A stretch of 64,000 nt of DNA from Tenacibaculum dicentrarchi. GTDB lineage: Bacteria; Bacteroidota; Bacteroidia; Flavobacteriales; Flavobacteriaceae. How positions within the stretch are numbered: the stretch's first letter is position 1; each line of letters begins with the position of its first letter. Location of the stretch: assembly GCF_964036635.1 (NCBI RefSeq), contig NZ_OZ038524.1:2237001-2301000 (forward strand). The letters run 5' to 3'. Positions 9,319-16,888 of this stretch are shown one piece after another. The notes under the pieces are model-generated. The model did not search any database and was not told the DNA's origin. It was given only the letters and a program-made list of their open reading frames with translations. The translations under genes were made by a program, and so were the position numbers.

Positions 9319-9403
9319 GGAGAAATGGCAGAGTGGTCGAATGCGGCGGTCTTGAAAACCGTTGTCTGTTACAGGACCGGGGGTTCGAATCCCTCTTTCT
9401 CCG
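9319..9403 (+). tRNA. tRNA-Ser (anticodon UGA), copy 1
   Basis: An 85-nt class II tRNA. Acceptor GGAGAAA pairs with TTTCTCC, the anticodon loop CTTGAAA carries TGA, there is a long variable arm, the T-loop is GTTCGAATC and the discriminator is G. CCA is not encoded. The two serine tRNA copies differ only by one base in the variable-arm loop. Confidence 0.96.
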
Positions 9404-9407
9404 CAAA

Positions 9408-9439
9408 AACCGAAACAAATAATTGTTTCGGTTTTTTTT
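9408..9439 (+). terminator. Terminator of tRNA-Ser copy 1
   Basis: AACCGAAACAA / TTGTTTCGGTT hairpin followed by a run of T. Confidence 0.88.
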
Positions 9440-9466
9440 ATGCTAAAAAAATAAAAACAATAAATG

Positions 9467-9498
9467 TTTTTGTAATTTAAAAAAAGGTTATATATTTG
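9467..9498 (+). promoter_or_regulatory. Promoter of tRNA-Ser copy 2
   Basis: TTTTTG (9467-9472), an 18-nt spacer and TATATTTG (9491-9498): a close match to the Bacteroidetes -33/-7 consensus. Confidence 0.8.
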
Positions 9499-9531
9499 CA
9501 ACCGCTAAAAGGAATTATTTTTAGCTTGTCT

Positions 9532-9616
9532 GGAGAAATGGCAGAGTGGTCGAATGCGGCGGTCTTGAAAACCGTTGTCTGTAACAGGACCGGGGGTTCG
9601 AATCCCTCTTTCTCCG
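9532..9616 (+). tRNA. tRNA-Ser (anticodon UGA), copy 2
   Basis: An 85-nt tRNA identical to copy 1 except for one variable-loop base. Its promoter, leader and tRNA (9491-9616) align without gaps to 9278-9403, with five differences in 126 nt. This indicates a tandem duplication of the whole transcription unit. Confidence 0.96.
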
Positions 9617-9618
9617 CA

Positions 9619-9653
9619 AATCCTCATAATCTTTGATTGTGAGGATTTTTTTT
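9619..9653 (+). terminator. Terminator of tRNA-Ser copy 2
   Basis: AATCCTCA / TGAGGATT hairpin followed by eight T; its sequence is unrelated to the terminator of copy 1. Confidence 0.85.
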
Positions 9654-9691
9654 GTGCCTATGTTATATAATAAGCTTTCATTTTTTAAGCC

Positions 9692-9726
9692 AAAAAAAAA
9701 ACGCTATCAATATAATTGACAACGTT
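9692..9726 (-). terminator. Terminator of the six-gene minus-strand cassette
   Basis: Imperfect 12-bp stem (9700-9711 with 9715-9726), followed on the minus strand by a ten-base T run (plus-strand A run at 9692-9701). Confidence 0.65.
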
Positions 9727-9791
9727 TTGTTTCTTTTTCAACTTCTTCTCTTTTTCAGAAATATTGCAAATTCCCCCCTTTTATTATTGGT

Positions 9792-10136
9792 TTATTCTTG
9801 TTCGTCCATTCCGTATAATCTTTTATACAGAAAAATATTCATTTTAATTCTCTTATTTTCTAATGCAAAATAATGAACAAGTGGTTTCAACAAAATAATT
9901 AAATAAGCTATAAAAATTCCTATTGTTAATCCTCCTTCTGAAATACTCACCAAAACAAATAACGTAAAGAATATTGCTAAAAAATAATTTATTCGATATA
10001 ACATACGTCTTGGTTTTTTATTTTCCCAATCGTCAGGATTTTCTATAAATAATCGGTCTTCTTTACCTAAAAGATATGCCTTTAAAACTTGGCTTTTTGT
10101 TAAAAAATTCTCTTTTATAAATTTTTGTGTAAACAT
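9792..10136 (-). CDS. Small two-helix membrane protein of unknown function
   Basis: 114 residues with two predicted membrane segments (about 49-66 and 70-92) between charged ends. I recognise no family. It is the last gene of a minus-strand group: it begins 3 nt after the stop of the 174-residue protein, implying translational coupling. By position it could anchor the two soluble coiled-coil proteins encoded just upstream at the membrane; that is inference only. Confidence 0.7.
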   Translation of the reverse strand: MFTQKFIKENFLTKSQVLKAYLLGKEDRLFIENPDDWENKKPRRMLYRINYFLAIFFTLFVLVSISEGGLTIGIFIAYLIILLKPLVHYFALENKRIKMNIFLYKRLYGMDEQE

Positions 10137-10139
10137 ATT

Positions 10140-10664
10140 TTAAAATTCTAAAGTGCCTCCATTAAGTAAATCATCAACATCTTGATTGGTTACTTCTGTA
10201 ATAGCATTTGGGTTATGAAATTCATTTATTTGATTGGCTAATTGCCCTAAAGACATATTATCAGCATTATTTTTTAAGGCTAAAAAATCTTCTTTATTTT
10301 TCTTGATTTCTTGCTTTAAATTTTCAAGTTTTTGGTCGTAATTTTTCAAAAACAAATCCATTACTTGTTTGTTTTGTTTTTGAAGAAAATTCTTTTTTCT
10401 AGTTAAATCGTATGTTTTGATAACATCCGACAAACAAGCCAATCCTGTTAAAGCAATTTTTTGTTTTATATGATCATCAACCTTGTTAAAACGCTTGTCT
10501 TTATCCATTTTACCGACAAGCGATTTAATTATTTTTTGATGATTATCAGCATTATTTAAGATTAATTCATCATAAATAGCGTGAATATTCTCTGTTAAAA
10601 AAACCTTATTTTCAACAGTACTCATTTGATTTACTGCTGTTTGTGTGATTAGTTGATTTTCCAT
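10140..10664 (-). CDS. Helical coiled-coil protein of unknown function
   Basis: 174 residues, almost entirely helical, no signal peptide. A coiled-coil region lies around 90-135 (KNFLQKQNKQVMDLFLKNYD and the Lys/Glu heptads after it). The C-terminus is acidic (NQDVDDLLNGGTLEF). It starts 2 nt after the stop of the 578-residue gene and is followed 3 nt later by the membrane-protein gene, so the three probably act as one complex. No catalytic motif and no recognised family. Confidence 0.7.
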   Translation of the reverse strand: MENQLITQTAVNQMSTVENKVFLTENIHAIYDELILNNADNHQKIIKSLVGKMDKDKRFNKVDDHIKQKIALTGLACLSDVIKTYDLTRKKNFLQKQNKQVMDLFLKNYDQKLENLKQEIKKNKEDFLALKNNADNMSLGQLANQINEFHNPNAITEVTNQDVDDLLNGGTLEF

Positions 10665-10666
10665 AT

Positions 10667-12403
10667 TTAAATAAGTTCTTTTGATATATTTACTTCAAGA
10701 ACTCCTTTTGATGAAATTGTAAAATCTCTAATTTGAGTTAATAAATCTTTTAAAACGCTTTTATTTCCTGCTTGTTCGAAAACGGTTTTTATTTTTTGAG
10801 AATTTTGTTTTAACTCTTGTTCAACAGTGTTTTGTCTGTTGATTAATTGTTCAACAATAGTAATTTTTTCTTCTTTTATATTCGTTTCTTCAACAAGATT
10901 TGCTTGTAAATTTTTAAAATTTTCGATAAACGGTTTACAAAAAGATGTCCAATTTTCTATTGTATGATTGTACAATTTTTTTGATTTACTAGGAGATATT
11001 ATTTTATAAAAAGGATTTGGTTCAACAGGCTGTAAAGACATTAAAAAATGACGTTCTCCTTGTTGATTTTTAATGGTTTCTTTTAAATATTCTTCTTCTT
11101 GTTCGTGAAGTTGAATTTGTTCATTTTGGTCGGCTAATTCTGCTTGAATCGTTCGACGTTCTGTCATTAAATTTTGGTTGCTGTCTCGTAATTTTTTTAT
11201 TTCTGAATTTGAAATAATTTGTTTGTATAAAGGAGCAATATCATTGGTTAATTTCTTAACCGTTACCTGGCTGAATAATTCTAATTGAGGAATTAATTTA
11301 TCTTTTAATTCTGAATAAAATCGCCCTAATTTTAGAATATCATCTAAAATTATTTGAACATCGCCTTGCATTCCTTCTTTTAGTTTTTCAATATCGAAAT
11401 CTATTTGAGCAATTGTTTTTTTGGCTTCAGTTCTTGCTTTTGCGATAGATAAACCACCTTCTATTAAAAACCCAACTGCGGCAACTCCAGCAGCAGCTTT
11501 TATATCTTGAGATTTTAAAGTTCCTTTATTTGATAATTTAGTAGTTTGATTCATAAAACTATTAAATTGATTTTTTCCTGATTGAGAAATATCCGCCATA
11601 TGTTGTTGATGAGAACCTTTAAAGGTTTCAACATTTTGGTCAATACAGGCAAAAAAAGTATCTAATTTGGCGTAGCTATCTTCAAAATTTTCCCAATTAA
11701 TACCAGAAACATCAAATAATTCAGGTTCTGTTACCTTTATTTGGTCTCCGAATAAATCGATTAAAAGATTTAATAAATCTTCTCGAACTAATTTTAATTT
11801 GTTTCTAGTTTTATCAAAATCATCGACTAAATTTAGGTTAATATCTTTTACAACCTCATGAGTTTGGATAATTTTAGCATATTCTTTTCGGATATTAAAA
11901 GCGTGTTCTCTTCTTGCTTCAACTTTAAATTTTCCTGTTAAAGAAATTGTTCCTTTAGGTTTTAATGTTTCAATATTCGATTGAATAGCCTGAATATCGG
12001 AAGTTCCATCAAATTGTTTTACAAGTTCGGTTCCGTGTTCAATTAGTTTAAAATCATTTAAATCTATTTCAGGATTTTGAATATCTAAAGCAGTTACACG
12101 TTGTGCGACACGGTTAGGATTAAAAACTTTATTTCGTCCATCGTTATCGTAAATATTATTTACAATCGCATTTTGAATACTAGACGAATATGCTCCTTTT
12201 ATATAAGCATCTTCTAAAAGTTGTTTAATATGAAGCCCTTCTTTTAAATTGATTTCTAATGTATAATTTAAATAATCAACAAGCATTCTTCTAGTAATAA
12301 CCTCTGAATCTACATGTAATTTCTGCGCTTTTTTTATAATTGCATCTACTAATTTAGCGTGTAGGTTATCGATATTTGGTTTTATAATTTCTTTATGTGT
12401 CAT
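10667..12403 (-). CDS. Large helical protein with one central hydrophobic segment
   Basis: 578 residues, no signal peptide, predicted almost all helical. A single Ala/Gly-rich hydrophobic segment (about 301-321, AAAGVAAVGFLIEGGLSIAKA) lies mid-chain and a strong coiled coil spans about 400-450. No nucleotide-binding or catalytic motif is seen. Long helices with one buried hydrophobic stretch resemble the design of alpha-helical pore-forming toxins (ClyA/XaxA-like) or membrane-remodelling proteins, but this is a resemblance in architecture only. It is the centre of a six-gene cassette with small hydrophobic and membrane partners. Confidence 0.72.
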   Translation of the reverse strand: MTHKEIIKPNIDNLHAKLVDAIIKKAQKLHVDSEVITRRMLVDYLNYTLEINLKEGLHIKQLLEDAYIKGAYSSSIQNAIVNNIYDNDGRNKVFNPNRVAQRVTALDIQNPEIDLNDFKLIEHGTELVKQFDGTSDIQAIQSNIETLKPKGTISLTGKFKVEARREHAFNIRKEYAKIIQTHEVVKDINLNLVDDFDKTRNKLKLVREDLLNLLIDLFGDQIKVTEPELFDVSGINWENFEDSYAKLDTFFACIDQNVETFKGSHQQHMADISQSGKNQFNSFMNQTTKLSNKGTLKSQDIKAAAGVAAVGFLIEGGLSIAKARTEAKKTIAQIDFDIEKLKEGMQGDVQIILDDILKLGRFYSELKDKLIPQLELFSQVTVKKLTNDIAPLYKQIISNSEIKKLRDSNQNLMTERRTIQAELADQNEQIQLHEQEEEYLKETIKNQQGERHFLMSLQPVEPNPFYKIISPSKSKKLYNHTIENWTSFCKPFIENFKNLQANLVEETNIKEEKITIVEQLINRQNTVEQELKQNSQKIKTVFEQAGNKSVLKDLLTQIRDFTISSKGVLEVNISKELI

Positions 12404-12437
12404 CTATATTATATGTGTTTTAACTTTAATTTCGATA

Positions 12438-12466
12438 AACGCCTATTTTGAACTAAAACAGGCGTT
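12438..12466 (-). promoter_or_regulatory. Intercistronic hairpin ahead of the 578-residue gene
   Basis: AACGCCTATTTT pairs with AAAACAGGCGTT (one mismatch in 12) around a 5-nt loop. It has no T run, so it is more likely a processing or attenuation hairpin than a terminator. Confidence 0.5.
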
Positions 12467-12488
12467 AAAATTGCTTTCATTTTAAAGA

Positions 12489-12695
12489 TTAACTGACGCT
12501 AAAAGTATTCATAGAAACATCGGCAAGTGAAATTGTAAGCCCATACATTCTACTAAAAGCGTTGATAATTTGTTGTTTTCCATCGGTTGTCCAAACGATT
12601 GTTCCAGGAGTTACCACGGTTACAGAAATTCCAGGTTCAACCCATTGTCGGTCGATGTATAATTTTTTCTTTAATGTAATTTGAAACGTTGCCAT
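12489..12695 (-). CDS. Small protein, possibly DUF6140-like
   Basis: 68 residues, predicted beta-rich then helical: MATFQITLKKKLYIDRQWVE, a Val/Thr strand region, then INAFSRMYGL. From memory the pattern resembles the small Bacteroidetes DUF6140 family (N-terminal ITxKK, then GxSVxVVTP), whose role is unknown; this match is weak evidence. It lies 21 nt after the 83-residue gene and upstream of the large helical protein, within the same cassette. Confidence 0.6.
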   Translation of the reverse strand: MATFQITLKKKLYIDRQWVEPGISVTVVTPGTIVWTTDGKQQIINAFSRMYGLTISLADVSMNTFSVS

Positions 12696-12716
12696 AATAT
12701 TTAGATTTAATTAATT

Positions 12717-12968
12717 TTACTTGTTTTTGGTTTGATATTTATATAATTCGGGCTTATAGGTTGCTAATATTAAATACGCACTTTTATAATCCTTTTTTCC
12801 CATGTAATAATTATACGCTTGCCTGATAATCGTATTAATAGCCAATCCGCCAACAGTAATTTCCATATCAGTATTTTGATTTAGGAAAATTGTCAATGCT
12901 ACTTTATCTGTTTTTTTCGATATCGTAAGAATTGAATGACGCAATACGGCTTGATATACTTTTATCAT
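12717..12968 (-). CDS. Small protein of unknown function
   Basis: 83 residues, mixed strand and helix, basic C-terminus (YKPELYKYQTKNK). No signal peptide, metal-binding or catalytic motif. Gene-like features are an ATG start, a short A-rich leader and placement 21 nt before the next cassette gene. I do not recognise it. Confidence 0.6.
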   Translation of the reverse strand: MIKVYQAVLRHSILTISKKTDKVALTIFLNQNTDMEITVGGLAINTIIRQAYNYYMGKKDYKSAYLILATYKPELYKYQTKNK

Positions 12969-13078
12969 CTTTTTTAATTTATTGGCTCACCAAATAAGTT
13001 TAACTTCACATTTGAGTAGAATTTCAGAAAAAGATATATTCAAAATTTTACACCGTTTTTCGGAATCTAACTCAACTT

Positions 13079-13252
13079 TTATTGTTTAGAACTTTTGAAT
13101 AATTCAACTGCTCCCCAAATAGCTAATCCAACACCAGCACTAATAGCTAGTGGTGCTGCTAAAGTTGTTCCTATCACAGCTGTTGCAACTGTTCCTACTG
13201 CTCCTACTACTCCCGTAACCGCTACTCCATTGTTCATTTTATTTTCTGCCAT
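13079..13252 (-). CDS. Small hydrophobic Gly/Ala/Val-rich peptide
   Basis: 57 residues from the ATG at 13252; a TTG three codons earlier is less likely because AAAAAG there serves as the ribosome-binding region. After a short polar N-terminus, most of the protein is one long hydrophobic stretch rich in Gly, Ala and Val (VVGAVGTVATAVIGTTLAAP, then ISAGVGLAIWGAVELF). It ends in a short basic tail. This could be a membrane helical hairpin, a holin-like or bacteriocin-like peptide; none can be decided. It is the first gene of the cassette. Confidence 0.62.
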   Translation of the reverse strand: MAENKMNNGVAVTGVVGAVGTVATAVIGTTLAAPLAISAGVGLAIWGAVELFKSSKQ

Positions 13253-13335
13253 CTTTTTCAATTTAATTGTTTAACTTAAATTCATTCCTTCTTAATAACA
13301 CAAAGATGCAACATACAAATACCTTGAAAACAATG

Positions 13336-13351
13336 TGTTCAGGGCTGAACA
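13336..13351. promoter_or_regulatory. Perfect palindrome upstream of the cassette
   Basis: TGTTCAG-GG-CTGAACA, a 7-bp inverted repeat with a 2-bp centre, 84 nt before the first cassette gene. It looks like a dimeric-regulator operator. Confidence 0.45.
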
Positions 13352-13380
13352 GAAAAAAATTGCACTTAAATTTGAGGTAT

Positions 13381-13415
13381 AAAAAAACTCCTAAGTGTAT
13401 TACTTAAGAGTTTTT
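13381..13415. terminator. Terminator downstream of the LRR gene
   Basis: AAACTCCTAAGT / ACTTAAGAGTTT hairpin with A and T runs on both sides. It lies after the minus-strand LRR gene and before the cassette promoter region. Confidence 0.75.
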
Positions 13416-13427
13416 CAAAATAGACAA

Positions 13428-13458
13428 TCGTCATGCTGAATTTAGTTCAGCATCGCAT
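13428..13458 (+). repeat. 31-nt hairpin repeat, copy B
   Basis: Identical over 31 nt to the copy at 7904-7934, and again located just after the 3' end of a minus-strand gene. Confidence 0.88.
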
Positions 13459-13479
13459 CAATAAGAGAACTATGGTAAA

Positions 13480-15342
13480 TTAATGACTATATTTAAGCTC
13501 AATAATAGCATTGTCAACAGTAAAATGACAATATTTATTACCCTCTATTTTTATTTTTTTCAGATGATTTTCAGCTAATTTAAAATCTTCTAAATTAGTG
13601 GCCGTTAATATATTGTCTTTCACCTTAAAATAATGCGGATTTACAAAACAAGATAATTTCTTTTTAACATTATTGTCTATAAAAATAGCTCCTTCAACTA
13701 AGCCATTTCTATTCAAGTATTTATTAGTAATACTTTTAATATAAAGTTCCTTGTCAAGTGCGGTTCTTAATGTTAAACAATAGTAATACTCTGAATTTTC
13801 AGTTAATTTTAAGGCATTTGTTATAACACCATTTTTGATAATAAAAGGATAGGCACTTTTACCCGAAATTAAAATAAAAGCAATATTTTGTATTTCTTGG
13901 TATTTATTTCCAGCAAATTTTCCGTCATCATTAACGCCTTCAATACTTCTATTATTGATTAATATATTAATGTTTTCGGTTTCTTTTTTAAGAATAACAT
14001 CCGATTTAATTTTGTAATCTACTTTATAAACTTTGTTACAAAAATCTTTTAGAAAATCACACGATTTACTACAACTAACTGACGGCAATATATCGATATG
14101 TGAATTTAAAGAAATAATCGTATTTATTTCTTTAAAATATTTATGAAAATAGAAGTCAACAATCGCTGAAGTATCGGCTTGTATTTTAAGGGTAATTTGT
14201 TTGGTTTCTTCTTCAAAATAGAGTAAAAACTCACAATTATCGTGTGCGATAAAACAATAAATTCCGTTTATATATTTGGTAAAAAAAGGCATTTTAAAAA
14301 AATACTTAGAAAATTCATATTGAAGATGTTCGAGTATTATTCTTAATGGAAATTTATTTTCTTGCCATTTAACTTCGATAAATTCGTTTAAATCACTTGA
14401 ATTATTTATTTTTTTTAATTTCGATACACTTAAAAATTCTTCATAATCATGATCAACAAGAAGATCAATACCTTCTAAAAAATACTGTACATTTTTCAAA
14501 CAATTTGGATGTTCATAATCGTCAAAAAGTTCGAATGGAACTCCTTTTTTTTCATTATCAAGTAATTCTAAACTTTCTAAATTCGGAAATATTTCTAAAA
14601 TTAAATGCAATATCGATGCTGTAATAATTAATTCATTATTACTTAATAGTAAGTATTTTAAATTTTCATGAATTGCCTTTTGATTAAAAAAATCGTTAGT
14701 AATTAAATTATTTGACAGCTCTAAATATTCTAAATCCTCAGGTAATTCATTAATATCAAAATATTTAATTAGATTATTACTTACATCTAAACCTTCAAGA
14801 GTGCTTGGAAAAGTATGTAAAGTATCTAATGTATTAAGTGCATTTCCGCTTACATTTAAGTCAATTAAGTTTGGAAGATTAAGGTTTATTTCAGATAATT
14901 TTTGAATTGTAGTTCCAAATATTTGTAGATCCTTCAAGTTTTTTGGCAAGTATTTTATGGCATCATTATAACAATATAAAATACTTAAACTTTCCAATTG
15001 GTTTAATTTTGAAAGTATTTTAAAATCCAATTCTGAAAAATACGCCCAACCAATTGTAAACTTGGTAATGTTGGATGCTTCTATTTTCTGAAATAATGTT
15101 GTCAGCCCAAAATCAGCAATATGTGAGGGAAGTTTTGTGTATAGTTTTCTGATTTCATTTTCCATCAAAATCCTTTCTGAAAAATTTTCATTAAAAGGAT
15201 ATAATCGGATATAATTCATTATCGTTTTCCACAAAGCATCTCCTTCGGGGGTTTTCCCCATTTGCAAAGGCATTAAATCTCCGCCTTCAAATATTAAAAC
15301 AGCAACTTTTTCAGGAAGTTTTATGTTCGCAATTAACTCCAT
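13480..15342 (-). CDS. Leucine-rich-repeat protein (main part of a frameshifted gene)
   Basis: 620 residues from the ATG at 15342. A leucine-rich-repeat block spans about 90-270, with units such as LNQLESLSILYCYNDAIKYL and LPEDLEYLELSNNLITNDFF. A C-terminal part of about 330 residues has no recognised domain. The same reading frame stays open above this ATG back to about 15427, where a ten-base T tract separates it from a 56-residue open frame beginning at 15584. One extra base in the tract would give a single 701-residue protein. The ATG used here is therefore probably internal. Its role is unknown; LRR proteins usually bind other proteins. Confidence 0.72.
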   Translation of the reverse strand: MELIANIKLPEKVAVLIFEGGDLMPLQMGKTPEGDALWKTIMNYIRLYPFNENFSERILMENEIRKLYTKLPSHIADFGLTTLFQKIEASNITKFTIGWAYFSELDFKILSKLNQLESLSILYCYNDAIKYLPKNLKDLQIFGTTIQKLSEINLNLPNLIDLNVSGNALNTLDTLHTFPSTLEGLDVSNNLIKYFDINELPEDLEYLELSNNLITNDFFNQKAIHENLKYLLLSNNELIITASILHLILEIFPNLESLELLDNEKKGVPFELFDDYEHPNCLKNVQYFLEGIDLLVDHDYEEFLSVSKLKKINNSSDLNEFIEVKWQENKFPLRIILEHLQYEFSKYFFKMPFFTKYINGIYCFIAHDNCEFLLYFEEETKQITLKIQADTSAIVDFYFHKYFKEINTIISLNSHIDILPSVSCSKSCDFLKDFCNKVYKVDYKIKSDVILKKETENINILINNRSIEGVNDDGKFAGNKYQEIQNIAFILISGKSAYPFIIKNGVITNALKLTENSEYYYCLTLRTALDKELYIKSITNKYLNRNGLVEGAIFIDNNVKKKLSCFVNPHYFKVKDNILTATNLEDFKLAENHLKKIKIEGNKYCHFTVDNAIIELKYSH

Positions 15343-15413
15343 AGGAACGCCTGTAAAACTAACAACTTCTGCGGTAGTATCTATTTTAAAATTTTCAGGA
15401 TTTAAGTTTTTAT

Positions 15414-15584
15414 CTAGTTTTTTTTTTCTGATACATCATATAAATAATAATGATCTTTATCTTTTAGCGGATATATAAATTTTTCAGTAGATAAAATATC
15501 TTCTAATACATCTTGATTTTCTTCAATATCCATCTGAAAAGCATAGTGAAATGTTGCTTTATGAATAGAAATATTTTTTAACAT
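15414..15584 (-). pseudogene. 5' fragment of the LRR gene, separated by a homopolymer frameshift
   Basis: A 56-residue open frame (starts MLKNISIHKATFHYAFQMD, ends YLYDVSEKKN) runs into a stop right after a T10 tract on the plus strand (15418-15427). Adding one base changes the end to SEKKKLDKN and joins it in frame to the LRR protein. A consensus promoter element lies 33 nt before this start and none was seen before 15342, supporting 15584 as the true start. The cause may be a sequencing error, a real mutation or slipped-strand phase variation. Confidence 0.7.
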
Positions 15585-15617
15585 GCAATGTTTTTTTTAT
15601 TGATAGCAATTATCCTT

Positions 15618-15625
15618 CAAATATA
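15618..15625 (-). promoter_or_regulatory. Bacteroidetes -7 promoter element of the LRR gene
   Basis: TATATTTG on the minus strand, 33 nt upstream of the ATG at 15584. Confidence 0.55.
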
Positions 15626-15756
15626 ACTAAATAAATTTTTGATAATTGAGTTTACTTTCTAACATCTTTTAAAACACTACGAACGTTAAATAAAAAACCA
15701 AAACTATTTATTAGCCCCTTATTTTCTTTACTTTAGATACTCTAAATATTTATATT

Positions 15757-16839
15757 ATGTCATTTTTACTAATTATTTTCTTATTATTTATAATATTTCT
15801 CTTTTTTGCTATTAAATTAAAAGCATCAGCAGGTAGTATTATTAGTGCTATCATTCATTTAATTGCTTTTATTCCTTTTTCGTTTTGCTTGCTAGTTAGT
15901 GCTGAACACAACATAGCCATAGACCCAATAGACCAAGGCTATACTCCACTGGGGCAAAAACATATGCTCACTGTTTTTGTTTTTTACATCTTATATGTTG
16001 TTTCTAAAATTTTAATTTGGAAAAAAAGCAACACACTACCACCACTTACATGGATTATTGCAACTATTTTTGTAGTTATTGGTGTTATTTTAAACGTTTT
16101 TATCATCCTTCAAACATCGTATTCAAATGATATGTTTGAATTCAATTCCGCCTCGCTTATTAATACCTCAACAAACAATAATGCAATAACATTTTTTTTA
16201 TTTTATCCGCTAATATCTAGTATTAGTGCTATTTACATATTGGCTAAAAGCTTTAATATTGTTGCTAATCATTTTAATGAGTATCAATACAAAAACTCCA
16301 CATTAAATTACTTACATAAAATACTTTTCAAAATAAAATCATACCCTTTACTAATACTATTATTAATTTTCCCTGTTTTTTGTGTGATAACTATCATTTT
16401 AATGCTATTTGGACAAGATGCTGACAGTATGATAAAAGTATTTACTGATACTACAACTTGGCGTTTTTCTCAACAATCACATCCACCAGCATTAGACCAT
16501 AAAGGACACTATTTATGTACTGTTGCAGCATGCGGAAATCCAACTATTGTAAAACCGATAAGAATAGGAAAAAGACATGGAAAACCAATTGTAATAAATA
16601 GGCAATTAATGATTGCAAATGCTTTTGAAGATGTTATTCAGGTTCACTATCCGAAAACACATCATTTTATTCGTAAAAATTATGACACTTATGGTTATAA
16701 CTTATCGAAAGTTATAAATACAACTTTCAAATCTGATATAACTTATATATTAATGAAACCACTAGAATGGTTATTTATTATTTTTCTATATCTATTTTGC
16801 ACAAAACCAGAAGAATTAATCAAAAGACAATACAGATAA
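15757..16839 (+). CDS. DUF6688-like multi-pass membrane protein
   Basis: 360 residues with about six to seven membrane segments, mostly in the first 220 residues. A conserved soluble part follows (about 225-330: DADSMIKVFTDTTTWRFSQQ, DHKGHYLCTVAACG, KRHGKPIVINRQLMIANAFE), then a last membrane segment near 335-352. The soluble block fits, from memory, the DUF6688 family; its function is unknown. Conserved His and Cys residues in HYLCTVAACG are notable. It stands alone on the plus strand next to the LRR gene and a lipoprotein gene. Confidence 0.7.
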   Translation: MSFLLIIFLLFIIFLFFAIKLKASAGSIISAIIHLIAFIPFSFCLLVSAEHNIAIDPIDQGYTPLGQKHMLTVFVFYILYVVSKILIWKKSNTLPPLTWIIATIFVVIGVILNVFIILQTSYSNDMFEFNSASLINTSTNNNAITFFLFYPLISSISAIYILAKSFNIVANHFNEYQYKNSTLNYLHKILFKIKSYPLLILLLIFPVFCVITIILMLFGQDADSMIKVFTDTTTWRFSQQSHPPALDHKGHYLCTVAACGNPTIVKPIRIGKRHGKPIVINRQLMIANAFEDVIQVHYPKTHHFIRKNYDTYGYNLSKVINTTFKSDITYILMKPLEWLFIIFLYLFCTKPEELIKRQYR

Positions 16840-16888
16840 ACTTTCTAAAAAATGAGTACTTTTACACACTAATTATCAATAACTTAAT

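Noticed and set aside
9283..9480. Open frames on both strands over the tRNA-Ser unit
   Set aside because: They cover the tRNA, its promoter and terminator; the tRNA structure explains the sequence.
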